Part shown: in pieces, positions 1 through 5,736 of the stretch
How positions within the stretch are numbered: position 1 is the stretch's first letter
Layout of the letters: every line of letters starts with the position of its first letter
NCBI GenBank assembly: GCA_030149625.1
Contig: JASLHP010000158.1
Span: forward strand, 1 to 9,443
Length of the DNA stretch: 9,443 nt
Direction of reading: 5' to 3'
DNA from: Solirubrobacteraceae bacterium
GTDB taxonomy: Bacteria; Actinomycetota; Thermoleophilia; Solirubrobacterales; Solirubrobacteraceae
Translations under genes and position numbers: made by a program
The notes under the pieces: model-generated
Seen by the model: the letters and a program-made list of their open reading frames with translations, nothing else
What the model was told of the DNA's origin: nothing
Database searches by the model: none

Positions 1-449
1 TCGGGGTCACGCACGGCTGCCTGCCAGAAGCTGACGTCACCGGCGGGCACGTACAGGTCGCGGCTCAGCCGGCGGAAGTCCTCGCCCAGGGTCTCGATCG
101 GCGGCTGCTGCGTCACGGTCGCGCGCTCCGTCCACAGATGCCAGCCGTGTAGCACCGCGATCCCGGAAGCGACGTTGCGCAGCGGGATCGCGAGGTAGAG
201 CTTGTCGTCGTCCTGTTGCACCGCCGCGAGCCCGTCGCGCAGCACGAGCCAGTGGTCGTCGATGAAGCCCACCTTCTGCGGCGGGTCCTGCGGGCGCGCG
301 TTGAACAGCACCGGTCGCAGCCCGACGTTCAACGCCCGCTCGGAGACACGCGCGGCGCGGTTCGCCGAACGCGTCGAGGAGAAGGTGGCGATCGCCAGCA
401 CGAGCGTGCCCCCGGCGGTCGCGAGCGAGGCGATCGTGCCAGCGTCCAT
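1..449 (-). CDS. Membrane-anchored hypothetical protein (partial, C-terminus off the left edge)
   Basis: I do not recognise this protein family. The frame is open from an ATG at 449 to the left edge, giving 149 codons. It begins MDAGTIASLATAGGTLVLAI, a single hydrophobic stretch over roughly residues 5-23, followed by a basic segment (STRSANRAARVSERAL). This suggests a short N-terminal membrane anchor with the rest in the cytoplasm. The remainder is soluble-looking, with a conserved-feeling core (LYLAIPLRNVASGIAVLHGW, then W-T-E-R) and a later FRRLSRDLYVPAG stretch, and no catalytic motif I can name. It starts 11 nt after the lgt stop, with no strong Shine-Dalgarno; a TGA in the lgt frame overlaps its ATG (TGATG), so translational coupling to lgt is plausible. 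The reading is supported by natural-looking composition and operon position, not by a family match. Confidence 0.65.
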   Translation of the reverse strand, partial: MDAGTIASLATAGGTLVLAIATFSSTRSANRAARVSERALNVGLRPVLFNARPQDPPQKVGFIDDHWLVLRDGLAAVQQDDDKLYLAIPLRNVASGIAVLHGWHLWTERATVTQQPPIETLGEDFRRLSRDLYVPAGDVSFWQAAVRDP

Positions 450-460
450 CAGGCGGCAGG

Positions 461-1360
461 CTACTGCGGCGGCGAGTAGTCGCGCCGGGCGCCGAGGACC
501 ACGAGCGCTCGACGGCGCGCTTGTCGCGGCCGCTCCTCCCGCGGCGCTTCCGCCGGCGCGATGTTGGACTCGCCCCGCTGCGTGTGCGCGAACCACGCCA
601 ACCCGGCGAGGCAGAAGATGCTTGCCACATAGAAATTCAGCCGCAGGCCGAAGATGTGATGGGCGGGATCGACTCGCAGCAGCTCCTCGCCGATCCGCGC
701 GAACGAGTAGCCGGCGACGTACAGCGCGAACAGCCCCGGCGGCTTGATCTCGCGACGACGGCCGAGCCACACGAGCGCGGCAGCCAGCAGCAGGTTCCAG
801 ATCAGCTCGTAAAGGAAAGTCGGCTGGAACGTGGCGTAGTGCAGGTATCCGCTGGGGCGGTGCGCGGGTGAGATCTCGAGCGCCCACGGCAGCGTGCTTG
901 GGCCGCCGAACAGCTCCTGGTTGAAGTAGTTGCCGATCCGCCCGATCGCCTGCGCGACCAGCAGCGCGGGCGCGGCGGCGTCCATGAACAACGCGACGTT
1001 CGCGCCGCGGCGGCGCAGCACCCAGATTCCCGCGAGCGTGCCGAGCGCGATCCCGCCCCAGATCCCGAGGCCGCCCTTCCAGATCGCGAACGGCCCCCAC
1101 CAGTGAGGCGGCGCTTCGTTCCAGCTCGTCGCCAGGAAGTACAGCCGCCCGCCGATCACGCCGGCGGGAAAGCCCCATAGCGCGACGTCGTAAACGAGCG
1201 CGCGCTCGCCGCCGGCGGCCTGCCAGCGGCGTGCCGCGATCGCGACGGCGGCGAGCACCGCGACGACGTAGGCGAGACCGTATGCGTGCACGAACAGCGG
1301 CCCCAGCAAGAAGCCGTTGCGCGACGGGCTCGGCAGGAAGCCGGCCGTGAGCGCGGTCAT
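461..1360 (-). CDS. lgt: Prolipoprotein diacylglyceryl transferase
   Basis: Lgt moves diacylglyceryl from phosphatidylglycerol onto the lipobox cysteine of prelipoproteins, the first step of lipoprotein maturation, in the cytoplasmic membrane. From the chosen start it has 299 residues, with several hydrophobic membrane segments (about 17-44, 62-78, 100-115, 124-140, 183-200, 209-220, 243-258). The family signature GRIGNYFNQE lies at about 140-149, a GGLGIWGG loop at 97-104, and the late arginine-containing FARIGEELLR motif at 220-229. The W in the loop sits where E. coli has a catalytic-loop His; I recall this as usual in actinobacterial Lgt. The tail from about 262 is charged, probably cytoplasmic and variable. 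The ATG at 1360 is preferred because GGAG sits 4 nt upstream; an in-frame ATG at 1372 is possible, and a start at 1456 would run deep into the methyltransferase gene. The TAG stop is followed four codons later by an in-frame TGA overlapping the next gene's ATG. Confidence 0.95.
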   Translation of the reverse strand: MTALTAGFLPSPSRNGFLLGPLFVHAYGLAYVVAVLAAVAIAARRWQAAGGERALVYDVALWGFPAGVIGGRLYFLATSWNEAPPHWWGPFAIWKGGLGIWGGIALGTLAGIWVLRRRGANVALFMDAAAPALLVAQAIGRIGNYFNQELFGGPSTLPWALEISPAHRPSGYLHYATFQPTFLYELIWNLLLAAALVWLGRRREIKPPGLFALYVAGYSFARIGEELLRVDPAHHIFGLRLNFYVASIFCLAGLAWFAHTQRGESNIAPAEAPREERPRQARRRALVVLGARRDYSPPQ

Positions 1361-1407
1361 CGCGCTCCGCATCGTCGGGCTCGCACGGCGAGCCGGCGCG
1401 CGCTCAT
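1357..1407 (-). other. 16-codon bridging mini-ORF between methyltransferase gene and lgt
   Basis: A tiny frame (MSARRLAVRARRCGAR) starts at an ATG overlapping the TGA of the methyltransferase gene (ATGA at 1407-1404). It ends at a TGA overlapping the ATG chosen for lgt (ATGA at 1360-1357). Ribosomes could in principle be handed from one gene to the next across the 43-nt gap. Whether it is translated is unknown; the peptide is basic and has no recognisable motif, and GC-rich sequence can produce such overlaps by chance. Confidence 0.3.
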
Positions 1408-2177
1408 CGCAGCTGCCTACAGCGGCGCACGCGCGTGCGCCACGGCAGCAGAGCACGTGTGTGCCCGGCCAGTCCGGGCTGCTGCTCCCATAGCCGGTCG
1501 AGGCTCGCGAGTACCTGCTCGCGCTGCGCGCTCGCCATCAGCGCGAGGCTGCTGCGAGAGCTCGCGAGGTCCCGCAGGCTCGCGACATCGATCAGCTGCT
1601 CGTGCGGGAACTCGCGGTCCTCGACCTCGGCGTAGTCCTCGCGCAGATCCTCGACCGCGGGCCAGTGGCCCGGCCGTTGGATCGCCGGCGGCCCGAGGAG
1701 CTCGCGCACGCGCGCGACCCATGGCGTCGAGGTGTCGAAGGCGTTGCCGAGCAGCCCGAGCACGCTCGGCGGGCGCAGGACACGGGCTATCTCGGCGCGA
1801 GCGAGACGTTCGTCGAACCAGTGAAACGCCGAGCCGGCCGTGACCGCGTCGACGCTCGCGTCCGCGAGCGGCAGCGCCTCGGCTGTGCCCGCGAGCGCCT
1901 CGGCGTCGGGCAGCGTGGCGGCGAGGATCGCGCGCATCTCCGCGAGCGGCTCGACGGCGAGCACACGATGGCCCGCGGACAGCAGCGCGCCGGTCAGCTT
2001 GCCGGTGCCGGCGCCCAGGTCGAGCACTTCGAGCGGCTGTGTCCCGAGCAGCCACTCGATCGCCTCGCGCGGGTAGCCCGGTCGGCCACGGTCGTACGCG
2101 TCGGCGACGCGCGCGAAGGAGCTCGCGCGCTGGGCCTTGTCCGCGCGGGCGATGTCGCCCCTTTCCTGGGTGCTCAT
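1404..2177 (-). CDS. Class I SAM-dependent methyltransferase (methyltransferase type 11-like)
   Basis: This 257-residue protein has a Rossmann-type methyltransferase domain. Motif I is EVLDLGAGTGKLT at about 50-62, the SAM-binding glycine loop. An acidic residue at the end of the next strand (VLAVEP, Glu76) would bind the ribose. GTAEALPLADASVDAV at 97-112 and SAFHWFD at 116-122 match the motif II/III region of the ubiquinone/menaquinone and trans-aconitate methyltransferase-like groups. The N-terminus (FARVADAYDRGRPGYP) and the C-terminal LPWRTRVRRCR are also usual for this broad group. The acceptor substrate cannot be told from sequence. It heads a minus-strand operon with lgt, with no obvious functional link. 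The ATG at 2177 has only a weak GAGA upstream. The post-motif-IV LRPPS replaces the commoner LRPGG. The family call is secure; the role is not. Confidence 0.88.
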   Translation of the reverse strand: MSTQERGDIARADKAQRASSFARVADAYDRGRPGYPREAIEWLLGTQPLEVLDLGAGTGKLTGALLSAGHRVLAVEPLAEMRAILAATLPDAEALAGTAEALPLADASVDAVTAGSAFHWFDERLARAEIARVLRPPSVLGLLGNAFDTSTPWVARVRELLGPPAIQRPGHWPAVEDLREDYAEVEDREFPHEQLIDVASLRDLASSRSSLALMASAQREQVLASLDRLWEQQPGLAGHTRALLPWRTRVRRCRQLR

Positions 2178-2243
2178 GTCACGTCTCGCATCGCCGACAG
2201 ATCAGTAGCAGCAAGCGTGCTCGGGCGCGCCGCACGGCGCCGC

Positions 2244-2257
2244 TACACTCGCTTTCG
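2244..2257 (+). promoter_or_regulatory. Probable -10 element of a leaderless promoter for the F420-type reductase gene
   Basis: TACACT at 2244-2249 fits the bacterial -10 pattern TAnnnT and ends 8 nt before the ATG at 2258, so transcription would begin at or next to the start codon. No Shine-Dalgarno sequence precedes the ATG, which agrees with a leaderless mRNA, a common arrangement in actinobacteria. No convincing -35 is visible. The preceding CGCCGC is shared with the rnz promoter region. Confidence 0.45.
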
Positions 2258-2677
2258 ATGCCCGCTTCCGACGACGAGCTGTTCGGCGCCGAGCACGTTC
2301 GCGTGTATCGCGAGACGGCGGGCGAGCGTGGTTACCACTGGCGTGGCACGACGATCCTGCTGCTCACGACCCACGGTCGCAGCTCGGGCGAGCCGCGCAC
2401 GACGCCGTTGATCCACCGCACTGACGGCGAGCGCTGGATCGTGGTCGCGTCGAAGGGCGGCGCTCCGGCGCACCCGAGCTGGTACGAGAACCTGCTGGCC
2501 GATCCCGAGGCGACGATCGAGGTGCTCGCGGACACCGTGCCGGTGCTCGCGAGCACGGCCGAGGGCGAGGAGCGCGCACGCCTGTGGGCGTTGATGGTCG
2601 AGGCGTGGCCAGCCTACGACGACTATCAGGCCAGGACCGACCGGCAGATCCCGGTCGTGGCGCTCACGCGCCACTGA
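2258..2677 (+). CDS. F420-dependent nitroreductase/quinone reductase family protein (DUF385, Ddn-like)
   Basis: Proteins of this family have a split beta-barrel fold and bind the deazaflavin F420, passing hydride to quinones or nitro compounds. The Mycobacterium tuberculosis member Ddn activates nitroimidazole prodrugs. Here the 139-residue protein shows family signatures in order: ILLLTTHGRSSGEPRTTPL at 33-51, WIVVASKGGAP at 60-70 and HPSWYENLLADP at 72-83. It ends in RTDRQIPVVAL, the usual C-terminal form. Length is typical. There is no signal peptide or membrane segment, so it is probably cytoplasmic or membrane-associated. The start at 2258 was chosen because the upstream extension of the frame is low-complexity Arg/Ala sequence and a -10 box lies just ahead of this ATG. 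The true substrate is unknown, and some relatives use FMN or other cofactors. Confidence 0.9.
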   Translation: MPASDDELFGAEHVRVYRETAGERGYHWRGTTILLLTTHGRSSGEPRTTPLIHRTDGERWIVVASKGGAPAHPSWYENLLADPEATIEVLADTVPVLASTAEGEERARLWALMVEAWPAYDDYQARTDRQIPVVALTRH

Positions 2678-2681
2678 GCGC

Positions 2682-2786
2682 ATGACGGTCGAGCGCGCCC
2701 GCGGGACCGAGCGGCGGCTGACCGAGGTCGCCGCGGGCGAGGGCTTGGAATTCCGCTTCGAGATCGCGCGCAGCGGCTCGACGTGA
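2682..2786 (+). pseudogene. Remnant of a DsbA-family (FrnE-like) oxidoreductase gene
   Basis: A 34-codon frame begins 4 nt after the reductase stop. Its residues RRLTEVAAGEGLEFRFEIAR (11-30) closely resemble the internal segment of FrnE-type DsbA proteins, where a helix ending in TEVAAAEGLxFRFD is followed by RPGNTFDAHR. Here SGST is followed at once by TGA, where the family continues TFDAHR. The thioredoxin-like N-terminal part with its CPWC active site and the whole C-terminal half are absent, and I saw no continuation in the other two forward frames downstream. The likeliest reading is a gene fragment left by deletion or rearrangement. A translated 34-residue peptide is possible but nothing here argues for function. 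The match is from memory of the family, not from a search. Confidence 0.6.
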
Positions 2787-2806
2787 AGCTCGGGGACTGA
2801 CGGTGC

Positions 2807-2827
2807 TCGGGGCGCGGCGTGCCCCGA
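2807..2827. terminator. GC-rich inverted repeat, possible transcription terminator
   Basis: TCGGGGC (2807-2813) and GCCCCGA (2821-2827) form a perfect 7-bp stem around a 7-nt loop. It lies after the reductase gene and FrnE remnant on the plus strand and beyond the 3' end of the tRNA gene on the minus strand, so it could end transcripts from either side. No T-tract follows on either strand, so intrinsic termination is uncertain. Confidence 0.35.
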
Positions 2828-2910
2828 TGAGCCTTCCAACAACCGACCTGAAGCCTCATCCATGAACCTGCCCAACCCCGAATCCAGCCCCAGCGAAAGC
2901 ATTCCACCTA
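2828..2910. other. Non-coding stretch of atypical composition beside the tRNA
   Basis: This interval between the hairpin and the tRNA 3' end is rich in C and A on the plus strand, poor in G, and has only about three CpG steps in some 80 bases, unlike the CpG-dense rest of the window. I see no convincing gene, repeat or promoter in it. It could be foreign or degraded sequence, since tRNA 3' ends are common integration sites, but no integrase or direct repeat of the tRNA end was seen. Confidence 0.35.
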
Positions 2911-2983
<73 letters not shown>

Positions 2984-3005
2984 AGATGTCGCCACGCGGA
3001 CGCAT

Positions 3006-3019
3006 CTCCGAGCTCGGAG
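3006..3019. repeat. 14-bp perfect palindrome between tRNA-Arg and rnz
   Basis: CTCCGAGCTCGGAG is a perfect inverted repeat with no spacer, in the divergent tRNA/rnz intergenic region. It overlaps or abuts a candidate -10 (TAAGCT on the minus strand, 3018-3023) for the tRNA. It could be an operator for a dimeric regulator or simply a chance palindrome in GC-rich DNA. Confidence 0.35.
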
Positions 3020-3090
3020 CTTAGCGCCGCTCGGCGCGTCGAGCACGCGTCGCACGCGGGTGGCGCAGGCCGCGTCGGGGCCGCCGCCGC

Positions 3091-3103
3091 TACCGTTGCG
3101 CCC
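3091..3103 (+). promoter_or_regulatory. Probable -10 element of a leaderless promoter for rnz
   Basis: TACCGT at 3091-3096 fits TAnnnT and ends 7 nt before the rnz ATG, again with no Shine-Dalgarno and no clear -35. The local context CGCCGCTAC matches that ahead of the reductase gene at 2258, which supports a shared promoter form. Confidence 0.4.
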
Positions 3104-4186
3104 ATGGATCTGTCGCTGTTCTTCGCGGGTACGGCGGGCTCGGTGCCGAGCGCGCGTCGCGGGCTGCCCGCCGTGCTGGTCCGTCGCGGCGGCGATCGGC
3201 TGCTGTTCGACTGCGGGGAAGGCACGCAGCGCCAGCTGCTGCGCTCGGTCGGCCTGCTCGACCTCGACAGCGTGTTCATCACGCACTTTCACGCCGACCA
3301 CTGGCTGGGGCTGCCGGGGATGCTGAAGTCGTTTGCGCTGCGCGAGCGCAGCGAGCCGCTCGGCGTGTACGGACCCGTGGGCTTGAAGGCGCTGATGGCG
3401 GAAATGCGCGTGGTCTTCGGTCGGCTTCCATACAAATGCGACATCTTCGAGCTCGAGCCGACTGAGACGGTCAGGCGGGACGGGTATCTGATCGCGGCGA
3501 TCCCGGTGCGCCACAAGGGCGCGTCCTCGTTCGGCTACGCGCTCGTCGAGGACGCGCGGCCGGGGCACCTGGATCCGAAGCTGGCGCGGGAGCTGGGAGT
3601 CAAGCCGGGGCCGGACTTCGGCCGGCTGCAGCGCGGCGAGACCGTCGACGGCGTCAAACCCGAGCAGGTGATGGGACCGACCAGAGAGGGGCGCAAGGTC
3701 GTGCTCTCCGGCGACACCTCGCCGTGCGACGCGCTCGCGATCGCCTCCCACCAGGCGGACGTGCTCGTGCACGAGGCGACGTTTCTGCACGAGGAGGCCG
3801 AGCGCGCGCGCCAGACGCGGCACAGCACCGCGCGCCAGGCGGCCGAGCTCGCGCGCGATGCCGACGTGCGGCTGCTTGCGCTCACGCACGTCTCCAGCCG
3901 CTACGCCGGCGGCGAGCTGCGCGACGAGGCCCGCGCGGTGTTCGCCGCGACCGAGGCGGCGCGTGACTTCGACACAATCGACGTGCCGTTTCCCGAGCGC
4001 GGCGGCGCGGCGCTCGAGCGTTGGTCCGAGCGGCTGGCGCGCGAACGCGCGCAGGCGGGCGCCCAGAGCGAGACGGCCGCGCGAGCGGCGTCCGCGGTGA
4101 TCGACGCAGGGGCGCCAGCGGCGCCCGGCGCGTCGGAGCCGGCGGCGTCTGGGCCTCCGCGGGCCGAGCCCGTCGCGTCGCCCTGA
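3104..4186 (+). CDS. rnz: Ribonuclease Z (tRNA 3' endonuclease)
   Basis: RNase Z is a metallo-beta-lactamase-fold zinc endonuclease that cuts the 3' trailer of precursor tRNAs lacking an encoded CCA. The 360-residue product shows the zinc-binding HFHADHWLGLPG at 61-72 (His61, His63, Asp65, His66), His137 in VRHKG, Asp204 in LSGDTSP, HEATF at 223-227, HSTARQAAELA at 240-250 and THVSSRY with His262. The segment RPGHLDPKLARELG...GPDFGRLQRGE (152-179) is typical of RNase Z and separates it from other beta-lactamase-fold hydrolases. The core ends near residue 310; about 50 further residues form an Ala/Pro/Arg-rich tail, longer than usual and probably disordered. HADH replaces the commoner HGDH. 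The ATG at 3104 is favoured by the conserved N-terminal FFAGTAGSVPSARRG and the adjacent -10. The stop overlaps the pyrR promoter. Confidence 0.95.
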   Translation: MDLSLFFAGTAGSVPSARRGLPAVLVRRGGDRLLFDCGEGTQRQLLRSVGLLDLDSVFITHFHADHWLGLPGMLKSFALRERSEPLGVYGPVGLKALMAEMRVVFGRLPYKCDIFELEPTETVRRDGYLIAAIPVRHKGASSFGYALVEDARPGHLDPKLARELGVKPGPDFGRLQRGETVDGVKPEQVMGPTREGRKVVLSGDTSPCDALAIASHQADVLVHEATFLHEEAERARQTRHSTARQAAELARDADVRLLALTHVSSRYAGGELRDEARAVFAATEAARDFDTIDVPFPERGGAALERWSERLARERAQAGAQSETAARAASAVIDAGAPAAPGASEPAASGPPRAEPVASP

Positions 4187-4192
4187 TAGATT
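4184..4192 (+). promoter_or_regulatory. Extended -10 promoter of the pyrimidine operon
   Basis: TGATAGATT contains TAGATT (4187-4192, pattern TAnnnT) preceded by TGA, matching the TGn of an extended -10. Transcription would start near 4198-4201, giving a leader of about 40 nt before pyrR that holds the PyrR hairpin. The TG of the extended -10 is part of the rnz stop codon. No good -35 is seen, as is often the case for extended -10 promoters. Confidence 0.6.
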
Positions 4193-4208
4193 CCGCGTGC
4201 TCCTTTAA

Positions 4209-4233
4209 CCCGGTCCCGTGAGGCCAGGAAGGA
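4209..4233 (+). promoter_or_regulatory. PyrR-binding RNA hairpin overlapping the pyrR Shine-Dalgarno
   Basis: The leader RNA holds GGUCCCGUGAGGCC (4212-4225), close to the PyrR-binding consensus ARUCCNGNGAGGYU known from Bacillus. It folds as CC / unpaired C / GGUC, a six-base loop CCGUGA, GGCC / unpaired A / GG (4209-4228): a lower 2-bp stem, an internal mismatch, a 4-bp upper stem with one G-U pair, and a hexaloop, as in known PyrR binding loops. The Shine-Dalgarno region AGGAAGGA (4226-4233) begins inside the 3' arm and the pyrR ATG follows at 4238. There is no terminator hairpin in the leader, so PyrR bound to UMP would be expected to block ribosome entry, as described for Mycobacterium smegmatis, and not to attenuate transcription as in Bacillus. 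Confidence 0.85.
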
Positions 4234-4237
4234 ATCG

Positions 4238-4798
4238 ATGGCAGCAGACGAGAAGGTCATTCTCCACGAGGAGGAAGTGGGGCGGGCGCTGACGCGCATC
4301 GCGCACGAGATCCTCGAGCGCAACGCCAATGGCCCGGCGCCCGCGCTGGTCGGCATCCACCGTCGCGGCGCCTTCCTCGCGCACCGCCTGCACGCGTCCT
4401 TGGAGGAGCTGCTGGACGCCGAGGTGCCGCTCGGCGACCTCGACATCGGCTTCTATCGCGACGACGTCGCGACGCGCCCGGATGCGCCGGTGCTGCACGC
4501 CTCGCACATCGACTTCGATGTCACCGCGCTGACGGTCGTGATCGTCGACGACGTGCTGTTCACCGGCCGCACGGTGCGCGCCGCGATCGAGGCGCTGTCA
4601 GCCTACGGTCGCCCGCAGCGCGTGCAGCTCGCCGTGCTCGCCGACCGTGGCCACCGCGAGCTGCCGATTCGCCCCGACTACGTCGGCAAGAACCTGCCCA
4701 CGTCGAGCTCCGAGCACGTGTACGTGCGCCTGCGCGAGCTCGACGGGATCGACGAGGTGGTCATCGCCGAGCAGCCCGCGGCGGAGGCCACGACATGA
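4238..4798 (+). CDS. pyrR: PyrR bifunctional pyrimidine operon regulator / uracil phosphoribosyltransferase
   Basis: PyrR is an RNA-binding regulator that responds to uridine nucleotides, with phosphoribosyltransferase activity converting uracil and PRPP to UMP. The 186-residue protein has the PRPP-binding motif VVIVDDVLFTGRTVRAAI at 100-117, the early GIHRRGAFLA at 39-48 and the PyrR-type LADRGHRELPIRPDYVGKN at 134-152. Length is usual for the family. The last few residues (AEQPAAEATT) are a variable tail. The ATG at 4238 has AGGA 4 nt upstream. The stop overlaps the pyrB start (ATGA at 4795-4798), so both are likely co-translated, and pyrR is the first gene of the operon it controls through the hairpin just upstream. 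Confidence 0.97.
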   Translation: MAADEKVILHEEEVGRALTRIAHEILERNANGPAPALVGIHRRGAFLAHRLHASLEELLDAEVPLGDLDIGFYRDDVATRPDAPVLHASHIDFDVTALTVVIVDDVLFTGRTVRAAIEALSAYGRPQRVQLAVLADRGHRELPIRPDYVGKNLPTSSSEHVYVRLRELDGIDEVVIAEQPAAEATT

Positions 4799-5736
4799 AC
4801 CACCTGATCTCGATCGAGGATCTGCAACGGAGCGACATCGAGCGGATCGTCGCGCAGGCCGAGCGCTTCGCGGAGGTCTCGGACCGCGAGATAAAGACGC
4901 TGCCGACGCTGCGCGGGCGAATGGTGCTGAACCTTTTCTACGAGTCGTCGACGCGCACGCGCAGCTCATTCGAGCTGGCGGCCAAGCGCCTGTCGGCGGA
5001 TGTCGTCAACTTCGCCGCGAGTGGCTCGAGCGTGGAGAAGGGCGAGTCGCTGAAGGACACGGTGTTGACTTTGAGCGCGCACAAGCCCGATGCGATCGTG
5101 CTGCGCACGCCGTGGGCGGGCGCCGCCGAGCTCGTCTCGCGCTGGTGCGGCGCCGCGATCGTGAACGCGGGCGATGGCAAGCACGAGCACCCGACGCAGG
5201 CGTTGCTCGACGTCTACACGCTGCGCCAGCGACTCGGCGCGATCGACGGCTGCTCGATCTGGATCGTCGGCGACGTCGCGCACTCGCGCGTCGCGCGCTC
5301 GAACGTGATCGCGTTTCAGCGCATGGGCGCGAAGGTCACCGTCGTCGGCCCGCCGACGCTGATTCCGCGCGGCATCGAGCGGCTCGGCTGTGACGTGCGC
5401 TACACGCTCGACGAGCTCGACGGCGCCGATATCGTCTACGCGCTGCGGATGCAAAACGAGCGCATGAGCGAGACGTGGGTGCCTTCGACGCGTGAGTACG
5501 CGGCCTGGTATCAGATCAACGGCAGGCGGCTCGGGGCGCATCAGATCCTGATGCATCCGGGTCCCGTCAATCGCGGCGTCGAGCTGTCCGGCGAGGTCGT
5601 CGACTCGCCGCAGGCGCTGATCACCGCGCAGGTGCAGGCCGGGGTGGTCGTGCGCATGGCCGTGCTCTACGAGCTGCTCGCCGGCGCCAGAGAGCCGCGC
5701 CCGGTGGCGGCGATGGCCGCGAGCAGGGCGGCATGA
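4795..5736 (+). CDS. pyrB: Aspartate carbamoyltransferase catalytic subunit
   Basis: PyrB condenses carbamoyl phosphate with L-aspartate to N-carbamoyl-L-aspartate, the committed step of pyrimidine synthesis. The 313-residue protein carries the carbamoyl-phosphate site SSTRTRSSFE at 51-60, the loop lysine in SSVEKGESLKDT (Lys82), KHEHPTQALLDVYTLR at 129-144, VGDVAHSRVARSN at 158-170, LRMQNER at 217-223 and MHPGPVNRGVE at 253-263. These distinguish it from ornithine carbamoyltransferase. Length is typical for the catalytic chain of the regulatory-subunit-free class, and no pyrI is present in the window; the ~18-residue Ala/Arg tail is variable. GGAGG lies 7 nt upstream of the ATG. It overlaps pyrR and pyrC by ATGA at each end, and supplies the substrate for PyrC. 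Confidence 0.98.
   Translation: MNHLISIEDLQRSDIERIVAQAERFAEVSDREIKTLPTLRGRMVLNLFYESSTRTRSSFELAAKRLSADVVNFAASGSSVEKGESLKDTVLTLSAHKPDAIVLRTPWAGAAELVSRWCGAAIVNAGDGKHEHPTQALLDVYTLRQRLGAIDGCSIWIVGDVAHSRVARSNVIAFQRMGAKVTVVGPPTLIPRGIERLGCDVRYTLDELDGADIVYALRMQNERMSETWVPSTREYAAWYQINGRRLGAHQILMHPGPVNRGVELSGEVVDSPQALITAQVQAGVVVRMAVLYELLAGAREPRPVAAMAASRAA

Noticed and set aside
202..871. Plus-strand frames opposite lgt and the left-edge gene
   Set aside because: Low-complexity Arg/Ala translations opposite frames with clear Lgt motifs and natural composition.
1054..1075. Loss of the E. coli loop histidine in Lgt (Trp in GGLGIWGG)
   Set aside because: From memory this form is the norm in actinobacterial Lgt proteins, so it is lineage-typical and not a defect.
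1372..1456. Longer lgt starts at 1456 and 1372
   Set aside because: The 1456 start would bury 53 bp in the methyltransferase gene and add a non-Lgt-like segment. The 1372 start is possible but lacks the GGAG placed just before 1360.
4193..4238. Bacillus-type terminator/antiterminator attenuator before pyrR
   Set aside because: The leader is only about 40 nt and holds a single small hairpin with no terminator or T-tract, so transcription attenuation is not supported.
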